A stretch of DNA of 64,000 bases from Craurococcus roseus. GTDB lineage: Bacteria > Pseudomonadota > Alphaproteobacteria > Acetobacterales > Acetobacteraceae. The translations under genes and the position numbers were made by a program. The DNA lies in contig NZ_BAAAFZ010000094.1 in NCBI RefSeq assembly GCF_039523795.1, forward strand, positions 7,487 to 71,486, in the 5' to 3' direction. Each line of letters begins with the position of its first letter. Position 1 is the first letter of the stretch. Shown piece after piece: positions 1-7,544 of the stretch. The notes beneath the pieces were generated by a model. The model was not told the DNA's origin and made no database searches. It worked only from the letters and a program-made list of their open reading frames with translations.

Positions 1-75
1 GGCACGAAGGTGGCGCACGCCTTCCTGGCCTGGGTCGGCAGCGGCCCCCCCGGTGAGGACGGCGGTGCCCCATGA
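1..75 (+). CDS. 3' end of an upstream gene, partial
   Basis: Frame 1 is open from the first base and gives 24 residues ending in GGAP before a TGA at 73-75. That TGA overlaps the ATG of the next gene (ATGA, 72-75), the same coupling seen further down this operon, so it is probably the end of the first visible operon member. Too little is present to name it. It is open for only 25 codons, so chance cannot be excluded. Confidence 0.45.
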   Translation, partial: GTKVAHAFLAWVGSGPPGEDGGAP

Positions 76-1238
76 CCACCCGGCACACCGCCCCTCCCGG
101 CTGGCGGCTCGAGCGGCGGGGCCTGGAGGACGCGGTGCTCTGCCTGACCGGCGACTGGATCGCCCGCGAAACCGGATTGCGCGACGCGGCCGCGGTGCGC
201 CAAGTGCTGGCCGCGGCCGGCGGGGCCATGCGGCTGCGCTTCGAAACCGACGGCCTCGGCCGCTGGGACAGCGCCCTGATCGCCTTCCTCCGGGCGCTGC
301 GCGAGGCTGCGGCGGTGATGGCCCCCGCCGCGAACGCGGGGCGGCGGATCGAGCTGGACGAGACGGACCTGCCCGAGGCCGCGCGCCGGCTGCTCGCCCT
401 GGCGGCGGAATCCGGCCCCGCGCCGCCCGCCGCCGCGCCGGCTGCCGCCGACCCGCTCCTCGCCCGGACGGGCCACCGGGCCACCGCCCGCTGGGCCGAG
501 GCCGTCGCCGCCCTGGTCGGCGAGACGGTGCTGCGCGGCGCGGCCGCGCTCGGCGGGCGCGTCTGGACCCGTCCCGCCGACGTGCTGGAGCTGATGCGAG
601 AGGCCGGCGCCGGCGCGCTCGGCATCGTCGCCGTCTGCAACGGCTTGGTCGGCGGCATCCTGGCCTTCGTCGGCGCAGTCCAGCTCCGCCGCTTCGGCGC
701 CGAGATCTTCGTCGCCGACCTGGTCGGCATCGCCATGGCGCGCGAGATGGCGGCGATGATGACGGCGATCGTCATGGCAGGGCGCACCGGCGGCGCCTAC
801 GCCGCGCAGATCGCCACCATGCAAGGCAACGAGGAGATCGATGCGCTGAAGGCATTCGGCATCCCGGTGTTCGACTACCTGGTGCTGCCGCGGATCCTGG
901 CGCTGGTCGCGATGATGCCGCTGCTCTACCTCTACGCCTGCGCGGTCGGCCTGCTCGGCGGCCTCGTCGTGGGCATGGCGACGCTCGACCTCACGGCCGC
1001 CGCCTACCTCCAGGAGACGCAAAAGGCCGTCGCCGGCCGGCAGTTTCTGATCGGGCTGGCCAAGAGCGTGGCCTTCGGCGCGCTGGTGGCGCTGGCTGGC
1101 TGCCACATCGGCCTGGCGGCGGGGCGCAGCGCCGCCGAGGTGGGCCGCGCCGCGACCGGCGCGGTGGTGGCCGGCATCATCGGCGTCATCGCGCTCGACG
1201 CCGTCTTCGCCGTCTGCGCCAACGCCCTGGGGATCTGA
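72..1238 (+). CDS. MCE/Mla-type ABC transporter permease (MlaE family)
   Basis: This is the inner-membrane permease of an MCE phospholipid transporter, which moves lipids between the inner and outer membranes. Residues 1-100 form a soluble STAS-like domain (WRLERRGLEDAVLCL, then WDSALIAFLRAL), an N-terminal extension seen in many alphaproteobacterial MlaE proteins. Residues 115-388 are the MlaE domain, with hydrophobic segments and the family-typical stretch GRTGGAYAAQIATMQGNEEI followed by IDALKAFGIPV. Length is 388 aa, against about 260 for MlaE without the STAS part. The ATG overlaps the preceding stop. ATPase, MCE protein and lipoprotein genes follow in order, so the set is a complete transporter. 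The MlaE family call is safe; the transported lipid is inferred. Confidence 0.93.
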   Translation: MTTRHTAPPGWRLERRGLEDAVLCLTGDWIARETGLRDAAAVRQVLAAAGGAMRLRFETDGLGRWDSALIAFLRALREAAAVMAPAANAGRRIELDETDLPEAARRLLALAAESGPAPPAAAPAAADPLLARTGHRATARWAEAVAALVGETVLRGAAALGGRVWTRPADVLELMREAGAGALGIVAVCNGLVGGILAFVGAVQLRRFGAEIFVADLVGIAMAREMAAMMTAIVMAGRTGGAYAAQIATMQGNEEIDALKAFGIPVFDYLVLPRILALVAMMPLLYLYACAVGLLGGLVVGMATLDLTAAAYLQETQKAVAGRQFLIGLAKSVAFGALVALAGCHIGLAAGRSAAEVGRAATGAVVAGIIGVIALDAVFAVCANALGI

Positions 1239-1242
1239 CGCC

Positions 1243-2040
1243 ATGGCCGGCGAGCGGACCGGGGACGACCGGCTGCGCGGCCGGGGGCTGACGCTGGCCT
1301 TCGGCCCGCGGATCGTCCAAAGCGACCTGGAATTCTCCGTCCGCACCGGCTCGATCTTCGCGGTGATGGGCGGCAGCGGCTGCGGCAAGAGCACGGTGCT
1401 GAGGGCGATGGTCGGCCTGCTGCGCCCCGCCGCCGGGACCGTCCTGGTGGACGGCGAGGACTACTGGGCGGCCGCCGAGGCGCGCCGGGCCGAGATCGGC
1501 CGCCGCTTCGGCGTGCTGTTCCAGAACGGCGCGCTCTGGAGCTCGATGACGGTGGCCGAGAACGTGGCCCTGCCGCTGGCGATGCTGACGCGCCTCGACG
1601 CCGGCTCGATCGAGGCGCTGGCGCGGCTGAAGCTGTCGCTCGTCGGCCTCGGCGCCGCCGGCGGTCGGATGCCTTCGGAACTCTCCGGCGGCATGCGCAA
1701 ACGCGCCGGCCTCGCCCGCGCGCTCGCGCTCGACCCCGACATCCTGTTCCTCGACGAGCCCTCGGCGGGCCTGGACCCGATCGCCTCGAAGCGGCTGGAC
1801 GACCTCATCCTGGAGCTGAGGGACGGCCTCGGCGCGACCATCGTCATGGTCAGCCACGAGTTGCCGAGCCTGTTCGCCGTCTGCGACGACGGCGTCTTCC
1901 TGGACGCCGAGGCGCGCACGGCGATCGCCCACGGCGCGCCCCGATCGCTGCGCGACCGGTGCGACCACCCGACGGTGCGCGCGTTCATGGCGCGCGCGCG
2001 GCCCGAGTATGCCAGGGAGGGCCCGGATGGCCGCCGCTAG
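1243..2040 (+). CDS. MCE/Mla-type ABC transporter ATPase (MlaF family)
   Basis: This cytoplasmic ATPase powers the MCE lipid transporter. The 265 aa protein has all ABC motifs: Walker A GGSGCGKST at residues 43-51, signature LSGGMRKR at 147-154, Walker B ILFLDEP at 167-173 and a switch histidine in VSHEL. The signature variant SGGMRKR is typical of MlaF/Ttg2A ATPases. It starts 4 bases after the permease stop, and its end overlaps the start of the MCE gene by 14 bases, which points to coupled translation in one operon. Nothing suggests inactivation. Confidence 0.95.
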   Translation: MAGERTGDDRLRGRGLTLAFGPRIVQSDLEFSVRTGSIFAVMGGSGCGKSTVLRAMVGLLRPAAGTVLVDGEDYWAAAEARRAEIGRRFGVLFQNGALWSSMTVAENVALPLAMLTRLDAGSIEALARLKLSLVGLGAAGGRMPSELSGGMRKRAGLARALALDPDILFLDEPSAGLDPIASKRLDDLILELRDGLGATIVMVSHELPSLFAVCDDGVFLDAEARTAIAHGAPRSLRDRCDHPTVRAFMARARPEYAREGPDGRR

Positions 2041-2998
2041 ACCCGCCGTCGTCGGCGCCTTCGTGCTAGGCGGCCTGGCGCTCGCCGTCGCCGCCATACT
2101 GTTCTTCGGCGCAACCCGCCTGTTCGCCCCGACCACGCGCGCGGTCGTCTTCTTCGAGGGCTCGGTCGCCGGCCTCGACATCGGCGCGCCGGTCACCTTC
2201 CGCGGCGTCCGCGTGGGGTCCGTCCAGGGCATGGCGCTGCACCTCTCCTCCGACGGCCGGGCGCGGATCCCCGTCACCGTCGAGCTCCTGCCGGGCCAGG
2301 TGGTCCTGGAGGGGGAGGATGTGCGGAGGGAAGCCAGCCTCGGAGGGTTCGTGGCGGCCGGGCTCCGGGCGCAGCTCGTGCTGCAAAGCTTCGTCACCGG
2401 CCAGCTCCGCATCGATCTCGACTTCCGTCCCGGGACGCCGGCCGCGACGGTGGTGGCCGACACCGGCGGCCTGCCGCAGATCCCCGCGCTGCCCTCCGAC
2501 CTCGAGCGCCTGCGCGCGACGCTCGCCGAGGTGCCGGTGCAGGATCTGGTTCAGACCGCGCAGCGCGTCCTGCACTCGGTCGAACGCTTGGCCGGCACGC
2601 TGGAGGCGGAGCTCGGTCCATTGCTGGACGGCACACGGCGCAGCGTCGGTGCCGCCACCCGCGTTCTGGAGACGACAGAGGAGGCGGTGGCTCGCCTCCG
2701 GGCCGACGCGTCGCACGCGGTGCTGGAGCTCCACCGGCTTGCCGGCGGCGCTCGGCAGCAGCTCGACGATCGCGGCGCCGAAGTCGCGCGGGTGCTGGGA
2801 TCGGTGGACCGGCTGGCGCGGCGGGCGGAGGCGCTGCTGGCTTCGGTGGACGGCCTGGCGGCGCCGCGTTCGCAGTTCCGCGGCGACCTCGAGGCCGCGG
2901 CGCGCGACCTCGCCGCCAGCGCCGCTTCGCTGCGCGGCTTCGCGCGGGCGGTCGAGCGGGAACCCAGTGCCCTGATCAGGGGCGGGAGCGCGCGATGA
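2027..2998 (+). CDS. MCE-domain substrate-binding protein (MlaD family)
   Basis: This is the periplasmic, membrane-anchored lipid-binding component of the MCE transporter. One N-terminal transmembrane segment (residues 5-30, VGAFVLGGLALAVAAILFF) is followed by a single MCE domain (about 38-120, with FFEGSVAGLDIGAPVTFRGV) and then a long helical tail with many Arg/Glu/Ala residues. An upstream in-frame ATG exists at 2009, but AGGGAGG at 2014-2020 sits 6 bases before the ATG at 2027, so the later start is preferred (323 aa). It overlaps the ATPase end, and its stop overlaps the next start as ATGA. Confidence 0.93.
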   Translation: MAAARPAVVGAFVLGGLALAVAAILFFGATRLFAPTTRAVVFFEGSVAGLDIGAPVTFRGVRVGSVQGMALHLSSDGRARIPVTVELLPGQVVLEGEDVRREASLGGFVAAGLRAQLVLQSFVTGQLRIDLDFRPGTPAATVVADTGGLPQIPALPSDLERLRATLAEVPVQDLVQTAQRVLHSVERLAGTLEAELGPLLDGTRRSVGAATRVLETTEEAVARLRADASHAVLELHRLAGGARQQLDDRGAEVARVLGSVDRLARRAEALLASVDGLAAPRSQFRGDLEAAARDLAASAASLRGFARAVEREPSALIRGGSAR

Positions 2999-3645
2999 GC
3001 GGCGCTTCGGCTCTCCGCCCGCGGCCGTGGCGGACCGCCACGGCGAGGACCGCCCTCGGCGCCTCTGCGCTCGCGCCGATGCTGGCCGCCTGCGGCACGG
3101 CAGCGCCGCCCCCGGTGACGTACGTGCTCGGCACGCCCGTGGTCGGCGCGGAGCGGGTCGAGCCGCTCACGGGGCGGCCGGTCATTGAGGTGAAGCCGGT
3201 GCTGGTGCCGGACTATCTCGACGTGTCCGACATCCTGGTCCGCAAGGCCGAGAACACCGTGGCGTCGAGCCCGACCGGCCGTTGGGGCGAGCGCCTTTCG
3301 GTCGGCGTCGCGCGAGCGCTGGCGGCCGGGCTGGCGCGTCGCCTGCCGGGCCTCGTCGTCACCACCACCGCGCCCGCGGAGCGGCCCGCGCGCCAGGTCC
3401 TGGCCGAGGTCGAGGCCCTTGAGCCGCGCGACGGAGGGTCCGTCAACCTCGTCGCCCGGTGGCGCGTGCTGGACGGCGCCGGGCGCGACACGCTGGCCGG
3501 GGAGCGCGTCTCGTTGGTGCGACCGATCGCGGGCTCCGGCGACGCCGCGGTCGTGGCGGCGATGACCCGCGCGGTCGAAGACTTCGCCGAGCGGGTCGCG
3601 GCCGGCGTCCGGCGCACCACGCCGGGCTCCCGGGCGAGCCGGTGA
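2995..3645 (+). CDS. ABC-type transport auxiliary lipoprotein (PqiC/MlaE-associated family)
   Basis: This 216 aa lipoprotein closes the MCE operon. It has a basic, hydrophobic N-terminus and a lipobox ending LAAC (Cys 33), followed by the domain opening TYVLGTPVVG typical of the ABC-transport auxiliary (DUF330/PqiC-like) family. These proteins partner MCE systems at the outer membrane. The ATG overlaps the MCE gene stop (ATGA), showing translational coupling. The family is assigned from position, lipobox and the opening motif; a precise mechanistic role is not known from sequence. Confidence 0.85.
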   Translation: MSGASALRPRPWRTATARTALGASALAPMLAACGTAAPPPVTYVLGTPVVGAERVEPLTGRPVIEVKPVLVPDYLDVSDILVRKAENTVASSPTGRWGERLSVGVARALAAGLARRLPGLVVTTTAPAERPARQVLAEVEALEPRDGGSVNLVARWRVLDGAGRDTLAGERVSLVRPIAGSGDAAVVAAMTRAVEDFAERVAAGVRRTTPGSRASR

Positions 3646-3720
3646 AGGCCCGCGTGGAGCCGCCGCTTCCCAGAGGACGTCCTCCGCCTGATCTCGCGGG
3701 CGATTCTGGAGCTCTACAGG

Positions 3721-4134
3721 TCAGGCTACGCATCCCGGCCCGTTGCGGCCAAAGCTGGTGACCCGGCCGTCCCGTACCTCGAAGACGAGGACGCAGCCTG
3801 CTGGAGCAGCGCCATAGCCGCCGAAGCCGAGCCCGAGCCCGGTGCCGACGCCCCAACCGCCACCATGCCAGCCCCATCCTCCGCTGCGGTAACCGAGTCC
3901 GATGCCCGGGAAGATGGCCGGGGTGGAGGACGGGCGCGCGAACTCGTATTGGAGCAGGCGGCGTCCGTCGCCCTCGTAGGTCCGGGTGGGTACGCCCAGG
4001 GCGTTCACCACCTCGGCCTCGGGGTGGCCGACCCAGGTGGCCATCCGGCGATCGAACTCCGCCGGGCTGCCGGTCGAGCAGGCGGTCGCCAGGATCAGCG
4101 GAATGACAGGGAGGAGGCGGCGGGCGCGAGGCAT
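3721..4134 (-). CDS. small Gly/Trp-rich lipoprotein, unknown function
   Basis: A 137 aa predicted lipoprotein: basic start MPRARR, hydrophobic core, and lipobox-like ATAC with Cys 19. The first half (FDRRMATWVGHPEAEVVNAL, then GVPTRTYEGDGRRLLQYEF) resembles the small SmpA/BamE-like fold repeats in which a WxGxxExxVxxxLG motif precedes an aromatic beta hairpin. The middle is a Gly/Trp-rich segment, and it ends in CVLVFEVRDGRVTSFGRNGPGC. The start at 4134 has GGAG 8 bases upstream; the frame stays open further but without a better start. It converges on the MCE operon. Function is not recognised. Confidence 0.75.
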   Translation of the reverse strand: MPRARRLLPVIPLILATACSTGSPAEFDRRMATWVGHPEAEVVNALGVPTRTYEGDGRRLLQYEFARPSSTPAIFPGIGLGYRSGGWGWHGGGWGVGTGLGLGFGGYGAAPAGCVLVFEVRDGRVTSFGRNGPGCVA

Positions 4135-4262
4135 CGATGCTGCTCCGTGAGGCGGGTGAATGGCGGCGAGCGCCGGGCCGCACGCTCCGTGCAGCGCGTC
4201 CGCGGTAAGTGCCGTCCGCCCGCGGCCATAGTTCCCGGTCCGCGGCCAAGGGCAGGACCCGC

Positions 4263-4940
4263 TCAGCAGTACCCCCAGCAACCCCGGCCGCCCTTCCTGG
4301 TCGCGTGCTCCACAAGCCCCACCGCGGCCCGCCCGGCGGCGCCGACGGAGGCCACGACATCGGCGACGGCGGCCGCCGTCGCCGGGTCGAGGCCCGCGGA
4401 GGCCAAGGAGGCGGCCGTCGCCCCGCCGATCCGGCCCACGGCCCCACCGCGGGCGGCGGCGGTGCGAAGGGCGGCCCCGGCCCGATCGCCGGTTTCGGCC
4501 GCCCGTCCGGCCTGCCGCCGCGCATCTTCGACGCCGCGTTGCAGCATCCTTCCGGTGTAGACGATGAGCCGTTGGCCGGCCGGCGCCTGCTCGAAGCCGA
4601 ACAGGAAGGGGTCGAGGAGGACCGTCGCCCTGTCGGCGTCCGCTTTGTACGCCTCGGTGAAGGCTTCGCCCATCTCGCACCCGACGTAGGCGCCGAGGAG
4701 CGCGATGCCCGCGTCGCCCTGCCCCGCGGCGATGCCGGTGACCATGCCCACGATGGTGCCCGCCGCCATCGCCGCTTGCCTGTCGGGGTCGGCCTTGTCG
4801 ATGCCGTCGATGCACCGGATGCGGATGTCCAGCGCTTGGACGGCGGGGCCGCCGGTGGGGGCGACCGAAACGCAACCGCCCAGAACGAGGCAACCGCCCA
4901 AAACGAGAGCGGACGAGCTTCGCGAGAGAATTCCTGGCAT
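4263..4940 (-). CDS. Ala-rich lipoprotein, unknown function
   Basis: A 225 aa protein starting MPGILSRSSSALVLGG, with two overlapping lipobox candidates (LGGC, Cys 17 and Cys 23), so lipidation is very likely. A segment resembling a small glycine-zipper-like membrane stretch (AAGTIVGMVTGIAAGQGDAG) lies near residue 60. The C-terminal half is Ala-rich and helical and ends in a Cys/Gly tail GCWGYC. The ATG at 4940 is chosen because GGAGG lies 7 bases upstream; a GTG at 4955 overlaps that ribosome site. It lies upstream of, and in the same direction as, the 137 aa lipoprotein, 128 bases away. I do not recognise the family. Confidence 0.72.
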   Translation of the reverse strand: MPGILSRSSSALVLGGCLVLGGCVSVAPTGGPAVQALDIRIRCIDGIDKADPDRQAAMAAGTIVGMVTGIAAGQGDAGIALLGAYVGCEMGEAFTEAYKADADRATVLLDPFLFGFEQAPAGQRLIVYTGRMLQRGVEDARRQAGRAAETGDRAGAALRTAAARGGAVGRIGGATAASLASAGLDPATAAAVADVVASVGAAGRAAVGLVEHATRKGGRGCWGYC

Positions 4941-5356
4941 CCGGAATCCCTCCACAGCAACATGGTGCAGGCGGCTGATGGGGGTGATCTACCGCGGGCG
5001 GCCCGTCCGGATCGCCACGTGCAGCACCTCCGCCGCCGCCGGGCCCGGCGGCTCCTCCGTCCCGGCGGACCCATCCCATCCGCAAGGCGCGGCGGCGGTC
5101 AAGGAGGTCCGCTTGCCGCTCCCTGCTCCGGAGGCGCCCGCGCAACCGCCGCGGCGGCGACCGCCCTGGCGCCCGTTGCCGGGAGGCGCGGGCCGCGCGT
5201 GCGAAACGGATGCAATCGGCATGGTTCCAAATTGCCGCGATCGGGGTGGTGGCGCCGCTCCCGTCCGCCAAACGCGGTAAGCATAACGGTGACAAACGGT
5301 GGCCCGGCGGACCGCTGTCCGGCCCTGCCGAGGCCACCCGGAGCGAGACCGCCGCC

Positions 5357-6157
5357 ATGCGCCGCACCCCTGTTGCCTGTTGCATCCGCCGCATCCTCCC
5401 CGCCGCCGCGGCCGCCGCCGCGTTGGCGGCGGGCCTGCCCGGCGCCGCCGAAGCGCGCACGGGAGGGGGCGGCGGAGGCGTTGGACCGGGCGGCTTGGGC
5501 GGGTTCGGCCTGGGCGGCTTCCACGGCGGCGGCCGGGGCCCGTTCAGCGGCGGCTTCGGCCCGCTCCGCGACGGCGGCTTCGCCCTGGGCGGCGGCTTTT
5601 CTCGTGGCCACGGCTACTACGGCCACGGCTTCGCCCCGGGCGGCGTTGTCGTCGTGCCGCGCGGGGCGATCGGCGTGTTCAGCACCGCGCAGCGCGAGGC
5701 GCTGGGGTTCCGGAACGGCGGCGTGGTCGTCCTCCGCGGCGGCCACGGCTTCCCGCACGGCGACGTTTCCGCCTTCGGCGGCGGCCACGGCTTCCCGCAC
5801 GGCGACGTTTCCGCCTTCGGCGGCGGCCGGGGCCCGTTCAGCGGCGGCTTCGGCCCGCTCCGCGACGGCGGCTTCGCCCTGGGCGGCGGCTTTTCTCGTG
5901 GCTACGGCTACGGCTACGGCTACGGCTACGGCGGCGACAACGGCTACGGCAGGGTGGGCGTCCCGCCGCCCGCCGCCGCACCGGCCCCGCGCCCCGGAGG
6001 CTCTGCGGAACCGCGTCCGGTCAGGTCCGACGTGGGCATGGCCGAGGTTTGGCGGCGGGACGGCGGGGCCTGGCGCCTCGATCCGACGCCGTCGCAATCC
6101 GTCGCGCTCTGGCGCCGGGGCGACGATGGACGCTGGCGCGGGGAGGCGGCCGACTAA
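5357..6157 (+). CDS. secreted glycine-rich repeat protein
   Basis: A 266 aa protein with a signal peptide (about 1-30: RR, then an Ala-rich core ending GAAEA). The rest is very Gly/Phe/His/Tyr-rich. A 28-residue block from GPFSGGFGPLRDGG to GGGFSRG occurs twice, and GHGFPHGDVSAFGG (14 residues) occurs twice in tandem, followed by GYGYGYGYGYG. The C-terminus (MAEVWRRDGGAWRLDPTPSQ) is an ordinary globular-looking tail. The start at 5357 has GGAGCGAGA about 10 bases upstream and directly begins the signal peptide. Such proteins are usually exported, structural or adhesive; the function here is unknown. Confidence 0.7.
   Translation: MRRTPVACCIRRILPAAAAAAALAAGLPGAAEARTGGGGGGVGPGGLGGFGLGGFHGGGRGPFSGGFGPLRDGGFALGGGFSRGHGYYGHGFAPGGVVVVPRGAIGVFSTAQREALGFRNGGVVVLRGGHGFPHGDVSAFGGGHGFPHGDVSAFGGGRGPFSGGFGPLRDGGFALGGGFSRGYGYGYGYGYGGDNGYGRVGVPPPAAAPAPRPGGSAEPRPVRSDVGMAEVWRRDGGAWRLDPTPSQSVALWRRGDDGRWRGEAAD
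5524..5902 (+). repeat. 85-bp perfect direct repeat (5524-5608 and 5818-5902)
   Basis: Both copies are identical over 85 bases and lie 294 bases apart (98 codons, in frame) inside the glycine-rich gene. Perfect identity, including third codon positions, indicates recent duplication or gene conversion. Confidence 0.9.
5741..5824 (+). repeat. 42-bp tandem repeat, two copies
   Basis: Two adjacent 42-base units (from 5741 and from 5783) each encode the 14 residues GHGFPHGDVSAFGG. They lie between the two 85-bp copies in the same gene. A GGCTAC hexamer run (about 5900-5931, Gly-Tyr) follows the second 85-bp copy. Confidence 0.88.
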
Positions 6158-7313
6158 AGCCTGCCCCGTCATCTCCGGACCGGTGCTCGACCGAGGCCGG
6201 ACGCGAGGCCCGCGGCTTGAACCCGAAAGCAAGCCGGATCGGCTGCCCCCGTCTCCGCGCGTCCGCCAGCCACTGCCTTCTGGCGTATTGGAGACGGCGG
6301 AGGACGGCCGACGCACCGCCTGGGCCCGCAGACGTCGCCCTGTTGCAGGCCGTGTTCGACATCCTCACCTCGGAGCCTGCCGCACCTGCCGGGGCCGGGC
6401 CGAAGAAAGTCAGCTGCAGGCCCTCATGTCTCCGCCAAGCATCGCCGCGGCGCACTCCACAACATCCTCACCGCTCCCCAGCGCGCGGCGAGCCACCGGG
6501 AGCGCCCGTTCGAAACGGGCCGTCACTCGATTTCCAGACCGCCGTTGAGGCCGTGGCAGTATCCGTTGCTGGTGGGGATGTTGGCGCAGAGGATCGTGTG
6601 GCCGCCTATCCGGGGCTGGCCGCCGCCCGTGGCGAGCATCAAGGCATGGCCGGCCTTCATGTCCAGGCGCCGCGCGTCCCAGGAACCCTCTCCCAAGGCG
6701 CTGAAGGCGCTGATCGGGTCGGCGAAACCCGTGTTGTGGTTCAGCACCGTCCGTCGCGCGAACTCCACGCCCCACGTCGAGCACCACCGACACAGGGGCT
6801 TCAACACCGGGCGGAGCTTTCCGGCAAGCCGCCGTCGCGACGAAAACGCTAGATGAAAAGCTTCAATTCGGCGCGCCGAGCACAGCGCTCCCCTCCGCCC
6901 ACGCCCGGATTAGCAACCTCTTCCATCTCCACCACGACCACGTCTCCACCAGCCAGTGCCGCGCCGCGCGGACGCGGGCGCGGGCGTTCGAGGTATGGGC
7001 GGACGTCAGCGGGGTTGCCGCGGCAGCTTGAACGCCGTGCCGGCCTCGCCCTCGGCCTAACCAGCCCGGTCGGCCCACAACCAGCGACTTGACGGCGCCC
7101 CGGGCCGCGCGCTCCGGACACTCGGTGATAGCGGCCGAACCGCACCGAACGCGCTCCATCCTCTGGGCCCCGCTCCCCGGCGGGAGACCTACCCGGACCG
7201 CCGTCACCGGCCAAATGACCTCGGCTGGCACGCGGGCCGACGGAACCCCCGCGAAGCCCCCCGCCTCAGAAGCGATGCCGCTCCATAGGACTGCGAAGCA
7301 AACCGAAATTCCC
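6158..7313. other. 1.15-kb region without a convincing gene
   Basis: No complete gene is supported here. The best candidate is a 94-codon leftward frame at 6523-6807 containing GFADPISAFSALGEGSWDAR and HALMLATGGGQPRIGGHTIL, which reads like real protein but matches no family I know and lacks a clear ribosome site. It may be a gene remnant. No RNA gene or terminator was seen. Confidence 0.5.
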
Positions 7314-7377
7314 TAACCGCGTCTTACCGCGGCTTACCCAAACTCACTCGCTCCGGGCGAGCGGCGCGCGCGAGAAT
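7314..7377 (+). promoter_or_regulatory. decamer-array promoter A, upstream of ppsA
   Basis: Four consecutive 10-bp units, TAACCGCGTC (7314), TTACCGCGGC (7324), TTACCCAAAC (7334) and TCACTCGCTC (7344), all in the same orientation, are followed 18 bp later by a -10-like GAGAAT (7372-7377). The last unit covers the -35 region, which has no sigma70-like -35 hexamer, so activation by a bound regulator is likely. The ppsA start is 167 bp past the hexamer. Three further arrays with the same plan occur in this window. Confidence 0.72.
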
Positions 7378-7544
7378 GCACAGCCACAAGCGGCGTTGCC
7401 CGATCGGCCGCGGGCGGGGCCCGCACGCGGGATTTCCGAGGCCGATCCTCGATGCCGTCCTGAAGCGCACCACGTCGCGCGGCTGGACCGTGGGCGGGCG
7501 CGGAGCCCGGAGTGCCGCGGCACGCCCGCCGAGGGAGGACACCG

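Noticed and set aside
4202..4211. Single TTACCGCGGA-like unit on the minus strand upstream of the 137 aa lipoprotein
   Set aside because: Only one unit and no phased neighbours; expected by chance in DNA of this composition.
5271..5312. Decamer-like sequence (GCGGTAA, ACGGTGA, ACGGTGG) before the glycine-rich gene
   Set aside because: The spacing between the TNACC-like cores is 12 and about 10 bases, the orientation is opposite to the glycine-rich gene, and no -10 box lies at 17 bp; not counted as a fifth array.
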